From the NCBI GenBank assembly GCA_006222135.1, contig VCMI01000079.1, positions 4,243 to 36,978 of the forward strand: a DNA stretch of 32,736 nt. Direction: 5' to 3'. Position 1 is the stretch's first letter; the number at the start of each line of letters is the position of its first letter. The stretch is from Thiomicrorhabdus sp. (GTDB lineage: Bacteria; Pseudomonadota; Gammaproteobacteria; Thiomicrospirales; Thiomicrospiraceae). The notes beneath the pieces are model-generated. The model made no database searches. It was not told the origin of the DNA and saw only the letters and a program-made list of their open reading frames with translations. Both the position numbers and the translations under genes were made by a program. This document shows, piece after piece, positions 1 to 7,982 of this stretch.

Positions 1-965
1 ATGGAATACAACGCAAACTCACTTAACTCGTAAACAATTAATGTCTGCGGTTTTTGCTTTAAAATTTGACGGCAAAGCTCCGAACCAATCGATCCGCCAC
101 CGCCCGTGACCATCACCACCTTATTTGAGATGCATTGGCTCAATAGGTCATCTCTGGGCGGGACAGAATCTCGCCCCAACAGATCCTCAATACTTACGTC
201 GCGAATATCTGCAAAAGAGACCTTACCATCCGCAATCTCTTCCATACTGGGCAAGGTAGAAATAGCAACCGAAAAAGGCTCTAACCAGGTCAAAACCTTT
301 TTCTTCTGTAAGGCCTTTAAAGAGGGAATGGCCAGTAAAACGGCTTTAACATCAAAACGCGAGATTAATGATTGCAACTCATCACGAGGATAAACCTTGA
401 TCGAACCAATCTTTTGATATTTAAGACTCTTTTCATCATCAATAAAAGCGACCACTTTACGATTAGGCACCGACTCTAAAGCCTGCATCAACTGACGACC
501 AGAGGCCCCTGCCCCAAAAATCACAATCGATTGCGCATTGTCATTTATGCCCATGGCTTTGAGTAAAAACCAGCGAACAACAAATCGAGAACCGGCCACA
601 TAGAACAACGCTAATAACCAAGCAATGATTAACGCCGATCGGGGAAAGGTGAAATCGAGTAGCAATATCGCCGTGGACCAAAGCAAAAAACTTAAAGAGA
701 CGGCACTGAATACGACGAAGACAAAGCGATGACTGATGTAACGGACTACTGCACGATACAAGCCCATTCTTACAAACACAGGTAGCGCAAACAGTGGTAA
801 CAAAACAATGGCCGGCACGTATTCTGTTACAGGAAAAACCGTATTGCCTAAACGTAACCAAATGGCCAATACGGCAATAAGCAGCAACCCAATCACATCC
901 ACAAAAATAGAAATTAATCTTTTCTGCCAACGAGATAAATTTAATAACCAATCAACATTAAACAC
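1..965 (-). CDS. WbpM/PglF/CapD-like nucleoside-diphosphate-sugar epimerase/dehydratase (3' end beyond window start)
   Basis: Hand translation of the minus strand from a GTG at 963-965 gives an uninterrupted frame VFNVDWLLNLSRWQKRLISIFVDVIGLLLIAVLAIWLRLGN...IVIFGAGASGRQLMQALESVPNRKVVAFIDDEK...NKVVMVTGGGGSIGSELCRQILKQKPQTLIVYELSEFALYS to position 1. It has N-terminal TM segments and a GGGGSIGSE Rossmann motif. It overlaps the upstream sugar-transferase stop (TAGTG). Not in the supplied ORF track. Confidence 0.9.
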   Translation of the reverse strand, partial: MFNVDWLLNLSRWQKRLISIFVDVIGLLLIAVLAIWLRLGNTVFPVTEYVPAIVLLPLFALPVFVRMGLYRAVVRYISHRFVFVVFSAVSLSFLLWSTAILLLDFTFPRSALIIAWLLALFYVAGSRFVVRWFLLKAMGINDNAQSIVIFGAGASGRQLMQALESVPNRKVVAFIDDEKSLKYQKIGSIKVYPRDELQSLISRFDVKAVLLAIPSLKALQKKKVLTWLEPFSVAISTLPSMEEIADGKVSFADIRDVSIEDLLGRDSVPPRDDLLSQCISNKVVMVTGGGGSIGSELCRQILKQKPQTLIVYELSEFALYS

Positions 966-1525
966 TAATGAGAGACTCCATCACTTTTAACGACTTTTAA
1001 AAAGGTAAGCCACAAAATACGCAGATCAAACCAAAACCCCTGCTTATCAGCATACTCAACATCCAGTGCCACTTTTTGCGGAATAGGCAGTTCATCACGG
1101 CCATTCACCTGCGCCCATCCTGTTAAACCTGGCATGAATTTTTCGATGCCCTTTGCCGTGCGTAAGGCAATTAAATCATCCTGATTAAACAAAGCAGGAC
1201 GTGGCCCGACAAAACTCATATCGCCTTTTAAAATACACCACAATTGCGGCAACTCATCCAAACTGGATTTTCGTAAAAAGTCACCAATTGGCGTTAAGAC
1301 ACTTTTAGGATCTGGCAACAAATGAGTCGCGACTGCTGGTGTACCGGTTTTCATGCTTCTGAATTTAGGCATTTTAAAAATAACATTGTTTTTGCCCACT
1401 CGATCCGACCAATACAGAGCAGGCCCTTTAGAGGTGAACTTAACCAAGAGAGCCACCCATACAATCGGCACCAACAATAAAAAGCTGGCCAATAATGCCA
1501 GCAATAGATCAAACACTCTTTTCAT
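965..1525 (-). CDS. Initiating sugar-phosphate transferase (bacterial sugar transferase, PglC/WcaJ-like), copy 1
   Basis: MKRVFDLLLALLASFLLLVP...KFRSMKT...LRKSSLDELPQLWCILKGDMSFVGPRPAL...GLTGWAQVNGRD, the family signature. Confidence 0.93.
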   Translation of the reverse strand: MKRVFDLLLALLASFLLLVPIVWVALLVKFTSKGPALYWSDRVGKNNVIFKMPKFRSMKTGTPAVATHLLPDPKSVLTPIGDFLRKSSLDELPQLWCILKGDMSFVGPRPALFNQDDLIALRTAKGIEKFMPGLTGWAQVNGRDELPIPQKVALDVEYADKQGFWFDLRILWLTFLKVVKSDGVSH

Positions 1526-1660
1526 TTAACAAACCTTAATAAAGTCTAAAATCCCGCAGAATACGTAATTAGAAGGGAATTATAGACATTTAAACCATTT
1601 ATTAACACTTAAAATTCATTCATTTTCATAAGACTAAACAGTCGCGTAACCACCGCCCGT

Positions 1661-1743
1661 CATTGCTAGTAAAGCGAAGCACCTAGAATAAATATCTAAG
1701 CGAAAATCATGGATTGCCACGTCACTACGTTCCCTGCAACGAC
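1661..1743. repeat. Type-A MITE-like palindromic repeat (GTCATTGC...GCAATCC ends)
   Basis: gtcattgctagtaaagcgaag...atggattgccacgtcactacgttccctgcaacgac; related copies at about 3899, 4113, 6095, 27684, 28399, 31118, 31253. Confidence 0.7.
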
Positions 1744-1768
1744 AGAATCAGATGCTCTGCACATAACA

Positions 1769-1800
1769 CCGTCATCCTCCGGCTCGACCGGGGGATCTCT
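1769..1800. repeat. Type-B dispersed repeat (GTCATCCTCNGGCTCGACCNGGGGATCTC)
   Basis: cgtcatcctccggctcgaccgggggatctc; same motif at 3790, 4000, 9945, 29203 and inside glmS. Confidence 0.75.
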
Positions 1801-1982
1801 AAATAGCAGAACTTCTTACAACTGTTTTTCTTCGTGACTTCGCGCCTTCGTGGTGAATGTCTTTATGTATGGTTTGCCGCATCACTACCTTCATCACAAT
1901 GGCAAGGGAGATTACAAATTATTACTCTTGTATCTTAGATGTTTTCAAAACCTAAAAAGAAGACCATATCTTGGCTTTAAAC

Positions 1983-2258
1983 TCAATAGACTTCGTCATG
2001 CGTGCCTATATCAATCGGGATAATCTCTTTTTCTTTAAAAACAAAATCAATTACAACTCGATATTTCATATTAATTGAAACGCTATGATAATCGTTTAAT
2101 TTACCTTGGAGCTTGTGCAAACGCAGTGAGGGGTGAAAAGGATCAAGTTCAAGTAACTCAATGGTTTTTACATATCTTTCTAAAGCGTCAGGGTGCTTTC
2201 TAATAAACTTTTTTAGCTTTTTAAAATATTCATCCGTCCGAATGATTTTATAGTTCAT
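1983..2258 (-). CDS. RelE/ParE-superfamily toxin (type II TA)
   Basis: MNYKIIRTDEYFKKLKKFIRKHPDALERY...LHKLQGKLNDYHSVSINMKYRVVIDF...IDIGTHDEVY is RelE-like; overlaps antitoxin. Confidence 0.85.
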   Translation of the reverse strand: MNYKIIRTDEYFKKLKKFIRKHPDALERYVKTIELLELDPFHPSLRLHKLQGKLNDYHSVSINMKYRVVIDFVFKEKEIIPIDIGTHDEVY

Positions 2259-2502
2259 CCATCAACTCTTTTGTATGCTCTGCCGCAGTTTGTACTTTAT
2301 AGCGACCCTCTTTGATATCTTGCATCACTTTCATGTGCGCCAAGTCGAGTTCATTCTGTCTAAACTCGTTATAGCGTTCAATATCCAAAACCACATATTT
2401 ATTTTTACCTCGAACATTAATGACGAGTTCATCTGCTTTTTCTAGCATTTTTCCAAAAAAAGCGACACCCTTTGTCTTAACCTCATTCGCTGTAACAATC
2501 AT
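2248..2502 (-). CDS. Phd/YefM-like antitoxin
   Basis: MIVTANEVKTKGVAFFGKMLEKADELVINVRGKNKYVVLDIERYNEFR is Phd/YefM-like; overlaps the toxin start. Confidence 0.82.
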   Translation of the reverse strand: MIVTANEVKTKGVAFFGKMLEKADELVINVRGKNKYVVLDIERYNEFRQNELDLAHMKVMQDIKEGRYKVQTAAEHTKELMDEL

Positions 2503-2631
2503 AATCGCATCCTTAATAGTACTTTTAAAAGTATTCTAGCACGTTAAATATTTCAAGGATACTACAAAATTTGCATTTCAAAAAAACTCACAAACCCCAT
2601 TAGCAACTCCAACAGCCTTGCTTGCGCAAAA

Positions 2632-2701
2632 GGTCACAAAAAGCACAAACACAAACACAAAAAGCAAAAAGCAAAAAGCAAAAAAAGAAAAAGAGAAAAA
2701 A
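2632..2701. repeat. A-rich simple-sequence tract at transposase unit border
   Basis: cacaaaaagcacaaacacaaacacaaaaagcaaaaagcaaaaagcaaaaaaagaaaaagagaaaaaa directly abuts ggggtcaggtc. Confidence 0.85.
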
Positions 2702-2705
2702 GGGG

Positions 2706-3543
2706 TCAGGTCTTACATTCATACAATTTGACCGCTCGGCTAACCGTCACATAATGCACACCAAAGTAATCGCCAATTTCCTTCATCGTATAGTGCCCAG
2801 CAAGGTAAGCGGTTGCCATCGCTTCACTTTTCGACTGACAACAATCAGCATATTCATTTAACGGCCGTCGTATTTGCAGCTGGCTGGTTACTTCTTTGTC
2901 CTGAATATCCGCATATTGCGCACGAATATTTTCGATAAATTGCTCATCACCTAAAATAGAATGCTGATAGTCATCACCCAACAGCGAAGGCTTATTAACC
3001 CCCCTCTTTGATAAAAGAGGTGTATTTTGCTACAGCCTGCTTCAGGTTGCTATCAAACTGCATCAGAAGAGGTTTTCTTGCCAGCCAATCTTGCGCCACG
3101 ACCAATCCAATCATGGCAGGGTAACTACTCCACTCCCAAGCGCTTAAGTCAGTTATCATATTGGCCCGTATCGGGTTCAACACAATATAGCGCGACAACT
3201 CCAATAAATACGCATCCACTTGAACCAAAATTGCTTTAAAGCGCCCCTGGTACAAATGACCAGACAGATTGTGTTTGCGATTAAATCGCTGAGTATAAAC
3301 ACCGTTTAAATGACGCATCCCCCTTGAAAGATTGCCATTCGGCGTTTCAACCAAAAGATGATAATGGTTCGTCATTAGACAGTAACTGTGGATTATCCAA
3401 CCAAACCGATCACAAGCCTCTCCCAACGTATCAAGCCACAATTGGCGATCACCATCATCTAAATAAACATCTTCTCGCCGATCGCCTCTAGAAGTCACAT
3501 GGTACACAGCACCCGAAAACTCAATTCTTAATGGTCTTGACAT
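2706..3543 (-). CDS. REP-associated tyrosine (Y1/HUH) transposase, frameshifted as given
   Basis: MSRPLRIEFSGAVYHVTSRGDRRE...MTNHYHLLVETP (HUH)...LELSRYIVLNPIR (Y). The C-terminal HTH part (ORF 2706-2981) comes back in frame as EGVNKPSLLGDDYQH if one base is removed from the C6/G6 run at 2999-3004. Confidence 0.85.
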
Positions 3544-3640
3544 ATAAACCCAACCCTTTTGCGTTACTCATGCTACTTATGACGGCTAACAACCAAAGCA
3601 CAGCAGTACTTGACCAACCCAAAGCCATCGAATTGCTTAC

Positions 3641-3702
3641 TGCCTAACGGCAAGTACATTTTTGTGACTAGGATAAATATCGTAATGTAAGACCTGACCC
3701 CT
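3641..3702. repeat. Transposase-end motif copy R1 (CTAACGGCAAGTACATTTTTGTG...GTAAGACCTGACCCC)
   Basis: Shares tgcctaacggcaagtacatttttgtga-ta-gg and gacctgacccc with 12309-12368. Confidence 0.8.
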
Positions 3703-3775
3703 ACCTTTTCGAGCGTAGCGAAGCAATCCATGGCCAACGCAAAATACAGCACTCAAACACAACGCCATCCGCCGG

Positions 3776-4134
3776 TTTCACCCCTCCCATCATCCACTGG
3801 CTTGACCAGGGGATCTCACACGGCAAAGAGAGATTACCGGATCAAGTCCGATAATGACGGTGTGGCGTCAAGCGCGGTAATGACGAAGTGGCGGTTGTCA
3901 TTGCGAGCACAGCGAAGCGAAGCAATCCATTCAACGGCCAACTTCGTAAACCCTGGACTTGCCGACTGTCACAACGTCACCCTCTTGTTTCACCCCTCCC
4001 GTCATCCTCTGGCTTGACCAGGGGATCTCACACGGCAAAGAGAGATTACCGGATCAAGTCCGATAATGACGGTGTGGCGTCAAGCGCGGTAGTGACGAAG
4101 TGGTGGCTGCCATTGCGAGCGTAGCGAAGCAATC
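3776..4134. repeat. Tandem duplication (period 212 bp) of composite type-B + type-A repeats
   Basis: tttcacccctcccNtcatccNctggcttgaccaggggatctcacacggcaaagagagattaccggatcaagtccgataatgacggtgtggcgtcaagcgcggtaNtgacgaagtgg starts at 3776 and again at 3988. Confidence 0.85.
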
Positions 4135-4196
4135 CAGGTGGTTAACCGCTAAATACAGTGCTTTGCCTTGGAAAAGGTACCCTGACCACCATTATG
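4113..4196. repeat. 84-bp repeat at the 3' end of the HEPN gene
   Basis: ttgcgagcgtagcgaagcaatccaggtggttaac..ctaaatacagtgctttgccttggaaaaggtac.ctgaccaccattatg; 5 mismatches to 6095-6178. Confidence 0.85.
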
Positions 4197-4590
4197 CTTC
4201 CTGAATAACAATCGTTAAGCGGTTTTGAAGCAGTTGCATACTTTCTAGATGGAGTGGTAGTTGAGAATAGATCTCTTGTGCATAATCTTCTCGATAAGTA
4301 TGCGAAGTAAGATTTCGATCATTCAGCATTTTTAACCAGGCCTGTTCATCCTCAATCCATCCTAATTGATAAGCAAACTGTAAAGCCTTTTTAGGTGATA
4401 ATGCCTCAATCCCTTCAATGTCCATCAACATTTTCTTGAGCAACTTCCAACCCAATTCAAAACAAAACTCAAAACGTTGAATCGAACCATCGATCGCAAG
4501 AGGGTTTGACTGATCTTCTGCTAACGCTTCTGTAAAACGTAGTAAAGCTTTCGAAAAATAAGACATCGCATCATGCGTTTCAGTCTTCAT
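4192..4590 (-). CDS. HEPN-domain protein (nucleotidyltransferase substrate-binding, HI0074-like)
   Basis: MSYFSKALLRFTEALAEDQSN...WLKMLNDRNLTSHTYRED; RNLTSHTY matches the RX4HXY HEPN motif. Confidence 0.87.
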   Translation of the reverse strand: MKTETHDAMSYFSKALLRFTEALAEDQSNPLAIDGSIQRFEFCFELGWKLLKKMLMDIEGIEALSPKKALQFAYQLGWIEDEQAWLKMLNDRNLTSHTYREDYAQEIYSQLPLHLESMQLLQNRLTIVIQEA

Positions 4591-4894
4591 ACACCACTAC
4601 CTTACTTTCATCAATTTTATGTTTAAACAAATTATCGCTCAAATTATCGTATCGAACGATATCAATCCCTAAAAGCGTATCAGCGTCTTCTACAATATCC
4701 AACACCTCCTGCCATTGCTGAAAAGAAGCTTCTGGACAATTTACTGCAATATCGATATCCGATTTAGGCCTTGCATCACCACGGGCTCTTGAACCAAATA
4801 AATAGACTGATTTCACAAATGACAACGCAATGAGTTTATTCCAAAACTCATACTGAGCCACTTCTGCTGGGAGGTTTAGTTTATGACTAATCAT
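4580..4894 (-). CDS. MNT-type minimal nucleotidyltransferase antitoxin (MntA-like)
   Basis: YLFGSRARGDARPKSDIDIAV = GSX10DXD nucleotidyltransferase motif; overlaps the HEPN gene. Confidence 0.88.
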   Translation of the reverse strand: MISHKLNLPAEVAQYEFWNKLIALSFVKSVYLFGSRARGDARPKSDIDIAVNCPEASFQQWQEVLDIVEDADTLLGIDIVRYDNLSDNLFKHKIDESKVVVYED

Positions 4895-5250
4895 CTTTTG
4901 TTAAAGCCTGTGTTATTTTTTCTAATTGCTCATCCATAGTAACCACAGGTTTCCAGCCTAATAAATCGCGTGCTTTAGAGCTATCCACCTGCAAAGAACC
5001 AAACAAACGATTTGCTACATCGCCTTTGCCAATCAATTTAGCGGCAAAGGTCATCAAACCAACCGGAACAGGAATCAACCAGGCCTGTTTGTTTTGGGCT
5101 TTGGCGACTTTTCTTAATAATTGCGTGGTAGAAACATCCTCTCCATCAGAAATCAAGAACACTTGATTAGCCGCTTTAGGGGATTTTTCTCTGTCTGCAC
5201 ATAAAACAATAAAATCCACCAAATTATCCAACGCAACGCCGCTAAAGAAC
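4887..5250 (-). pseudogene. 3' remnant of NAD-dependent epimerase (paralogue of 12927-13930)
   Basis: MDNLVDFIVLCADREKSPKAANQVFLISDGEDVSTTQLLRKVAKAQNKQAWLIPVPVGLMTFAAKLIGKGDVANRLFGSLQVDSSKARDLLGWKPVVTMDEQLEKI, near-identical to the C-terminal half of the downstream epimerase; homology stops at aaagaacgtt. Confidence 0.88.
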
Positions 5251-5295
5251 GTTTATTGTGAACAGGGTAAATGTCGTAATGGAAGACCTGACCCC
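5251..5295. repeat. Transposase-end motif copy R2
   Basis: gtttattgtgaacagggtaaatgtcgtaatggaagacctgacccc. Confidence 0.78.
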
Positions 5296-5326
5296 TCTTC
5301 CTTTAAATAATTATTTTCTTCTATCA

Positions 5327-5644
5327 TTAAAGAAGAATATCCAAACCACGAGATTCAAGCAAAAAGAGAAGCTTTTGGGCCGCTCCACTTGGGTGCTTAA
5401 GACCTTGCTCCCACTGCCTTACTGTTGATGGACTCATGTTTAAAGATGCAGCCAGCACAGTTTGGCTTAAATTTAATTTATGGCGAATAGACTTAATACG
5501 AGTACTGTCATACTCAGGCAACTCCTCACCACATAGCAAATCATAATGATTCATCTTTCTCTTATCGATAAAGCCTAAACTATGCAAGCCTGCTGCCGTA
5601 TCATGAACAGCATCCATAATACTCATTCTAAAATCTTCACTCAT
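5327..5644 (-). CDS. HTH (Xre/HigA-type) antitoxin
   Basis: DSTRIKSIRHKLNLSQTVLAASLNMSPSTVRQWEQGLKHPSGAAQKLL is an HTH_XRE. Confidence 0.85.
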   Translation of the reverse strand: MSEDFRMSIMDAVHDTAAGLHSLGFIDKRKMNHYDLLCGEELPEYDSTRIKSIRHKLNLSQTVLAASLNMSPSTVRQWEQGLKHPSGAAQKLLFLLESRGLDILL

Positions 5645-6011
5645 TACAAATCTCCATTAGCTTTTTCCTGTAAACCAACGCACTTAGCTCATCATCAGTA
5701 AGACTTAACAAATCCTCAGACAATAATTTCAAAACTTCCTTTTCACGGTCATTGATATTAGAACGCTGCGACTTTACAAAGCCATAAACAAAAAACCATC
5801 TACTCCCTAAGTTAGTAGCGATTAATGTTCTGGCTCCCGCACTCTTGCCTCGATTACCTAGAGCAACTCGTTTCTTGTACAAGCCCGCACCTAAGTCTAC
5901 ATCAAACAAACCTCGCTCCATTTCCTGAACCGCTTCGCATAAACTTTCGTCATCAAGTATCGATTTTTTTAACCATCGATTAAAGGCTGTTGTTTTAAAT
6001 ATTTTTTTCAT
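5637..6011 (-). CDS. RelE/HigB-like toxin
   Basis: MKKIFKTTAFNRWLKKSILDDESL...GLYKKRVALGNRGKSAGARTLIATNLGSRWFFVYGF; toxin upstream of and overlapping the Xre antitoxin. Confidence 0.85.
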   Translation of the reverse strand: MKKIFKTTAFNRWLKKSILDDESLCEAVQEMERGLFDVDLGAGLYKKRVALGNRGKSAGARTLIATNLGSRWFFVYGFVKSQRSNINDREKEVLKLLSEDLLSLTDDELSALVYRKKLMEICNE

Positions 6012-6053
6012 TGTAACACTCAGTGATACAGATTATAGATTATCGACACTTAT

Positions 6054-6080
6054 AAAACGTTTATGGGTGTCCTTTATCTC
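6054..6080. repeat. 27-bp direct repeat, copy S1
   Basis: aaaacgtttatgggtgtcctttatctc; identical at 9764-9790. Confidence 0.9.
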
Positions 6081-6094
6081 AGAGGAGGTTGTCT

Positions 6095-6178
6095 TTGCGA
6101 GCAAAGCGAAGCAATCCAGGTGGTTAACGTCTAAATACAGTGCTTTGCCTTGGAAAAGGTACTCTGACCACCATTATG
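6095..6178. repeat. 84-bp repeat, second copy, downstream of darG
   Basis: Matches 4113-4196 with 5 differences. Confidence 0.85.
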
Positions 6179-6211
6179 TAAATTTTCTTTTTATTTTTGA
6201 TTATCAAAGAG

Positions 6212-7242
6212 TTAAATCCACTGCTGTTTTTGCAATATTTGGTAAGCAACAGCAATTTGCTTTTCGCTGAATTGTTTTTTGTACTCATTCCAGCTATGTA
6301 TTTTTTCTCGAGCCTGATCAATAGAAGATGCGCCTTCATTTTTTACCACCCAATAAACAGTAGAAAGTAACTCCAATCCATAGGCTGTTTCAAACCCCTC
6401 TACCAATTTTGCCACTCGGCTAAAATGTTCTTGGGTCTCATGTTTATCTTTTAAAAAACAGTTGTCTGATTAACCACATTAGGCATCAATTCAATTTGCT
6501 TATCAGGCGCGTCACCACCATCTTGATAACCTTTAATAAAATGTCCTTCAATCGCATTGAAAACATGACGTAAATTATCCGCATAAGGGCCATAAGTCGC
6601 TTTGTGATAGTTAAGACGTAAGGGTTCACCTGCTTCTTGCAAAAAGAACATCAGTTTATGCACTTCCAACAAACTAATAGTTGGATCAAGCAAGCCATTT
6701 AAATAACGATCAACCAACCCGACTAATGCGGCTCGCCCCGCAGTCATCTTCGGTGCTTTTGCTTCTGCCACAATTTTTTGGCCAGAAACATTAGACGGCT
6801 CATAAATCCGCACTTCAACACCGGATAAACCCGAAAGCTTAGACTCAATCAGGTGTTTAACCAATTGCCAATCTAAACCGCCCAAGCCACTGCCAAGCGG
6901 CGGAATCGCAATGGATTGAATCTGGTTATCTCTAACCACCTTCACCAAATCATCCAAACCTTGTGCAATGTCTTCCATTCGGCTTTTACCTTTCCAATGG
7001 CGCTTAGTAGGAAAATTAATTATCCATTGTGGGCCAAACATATCATCATTTGAATAGACAAACATTTTTCCGGGCTTAACCACCCTCTGCTCACAAGCCG
7101 CAGCATAAGCCTTAAAATTTTGCGCAAACTTCTTTTTAAACTGCAACGCAATACCGCGCCCCATGACGCCAACACAATTCACCGTATTCACAATCGCTTG
7201 TGCATTATCTTCTAGGAGATTACCGGTTGTGTACTTAATCAT
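6212..7242 (-). CDS. darG: DarG-like macrodomain antitoxin (DNA ADP-ribosylglycohydrolase), frameshifted as given
   Basis: MIKYTTGNLLEDNAQAIVNTVNCVGVMGRGIALQFKKKF...IPPLGSGLGGLDW macrodomain; C-terminal ORF 6212-6415 rejoins as NQTTVFLKDKHETQEHFSRVAKLVEGFETAYGLELL if one base is added at the A6/T6 run 6453-6458. Confidence 0.88.
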
Positions 7243-7254
7243 TTTGTCGCTCCA

Positions 7255-7899
7255 CTAGTAATACCATGCTTTTTTAATTTCAACGGTGGGTTGATGTATT
7301 TGATTCGATAACAAGCCATCGACTGCATTCTTCTGTGCATCACTAAACACGCCTACCCGCTCTACCAAATGCCAAGGAAAATGGTTTTCCAATAAAAACT
7401 CAGCTTGCTTGCCTTCTTTGTGTTCACCCGACCATTGTGCTGCACTAATCGAATCCCAGCGTAGTTTGCTTAAATCATTCGGGTCATTCGCATCTTCAAA
7501 GTAATACGAACCCGCATTCGATTTTGTAAACGCCCACCTTTGCTGGTTTTGATTGGCCCAATTAACCGCAGAGTACAAGTCCGCCTCTAAATGCACTATT
7601 GGTTCTTGGCCGCCTTTATAAACGATATCTTCACTACGCCCAGAATGAATCAAAAACAACATCACCGAGCGAGGACAAAAATAAAAAGGGACGCAATCCC
7701 CAACATACAAATCAGGATACGTGCCTAACTGCAGTTCATGCATTCTACGATGTTTAATCTGGTTCATACCAATCATAGTGCCAGCATTCGCTCGCTGACT
7801 GATTACTCTGTCTGAAAACAACCCACCATCATGCAAAATCGAAGGCAAGCGATCTAGATGCACAATATGATAAATTTTTGGATTAGCGGGCATCACCAT
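7255..7899 (-). CDS. darT: DarT-like ssDNA thymidine ADP-ribosyltransferase toxin
   Basis: KIYHIVHLDRLPSILHDGGLFSD...GTMIGMNQIKHRRM...VPFYFCPRSVMLF...KQAEFLLENHFPW; gene pair with macrodomain protein. Confidence 0.9.
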   Translation of the reverse strand: MVMPANPKIYHIVHLDRLPSILHDGGLFSDRVISQRANAGTMIGMNQIKHRRMHELQLGTYPDLYVGDCVPFYFCPRSVMLFLIHSGRSEDIVYKGGQEPIVHLEADLYSAVNWANQNQQRWAFTKSNAGSYYFEDANDPNDLSKLRWDSISAAQWSGEHKEGKQAEFLLENHFPWHLVERVGVFSDAQKNAVDGLLSNQIHQPTVEIKKAWYY

Positions 7900-7982
7900 A
7901 AAAACTCTCTAGCGACTCAACGCAGCATACAAATCCAAAAGCTTTTGCTCTTCAATCGACCAGTTGTATTTTTGCAAACACA

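Larger units (their letters stand above)
2702..3702 (-). mobile_element. RAYT (REP-associated Y1 transposase) unit bounded by inverted GGGGTCAGGTCTTACATT / AATGTAAGACCTGACCCC
   Basis: ggggtcaggtcttacatt at 2702-2719 and its inverted copy aatgtaagacctgacccc at about 3684-3701 bracket the transposase ORF. Confidence 0.75.

Noticed and set aside
541-951. ORF 541-951 (-), Cys/His-rich translation
   Set aside because: Out-of-frame reading of the WbpM-like gene whose true frame is continuous from 965 to 1.
3730-4124. ORFs 3730-4017 and 3888-4124 (+)
   Set aside because: Both lie entirely in type-A/type-B repeats; their near-duplicate peptides come from the 212-bp tandem repeat, with no protein-family signal.
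3776-4134. Possible CRISPR array, because of repeated units
   Set aside because: Only two units with a 212-bp period, no 25-40 bp repeat/spacer regularity and no cas genes; matches dispersed MITE-like repeats.
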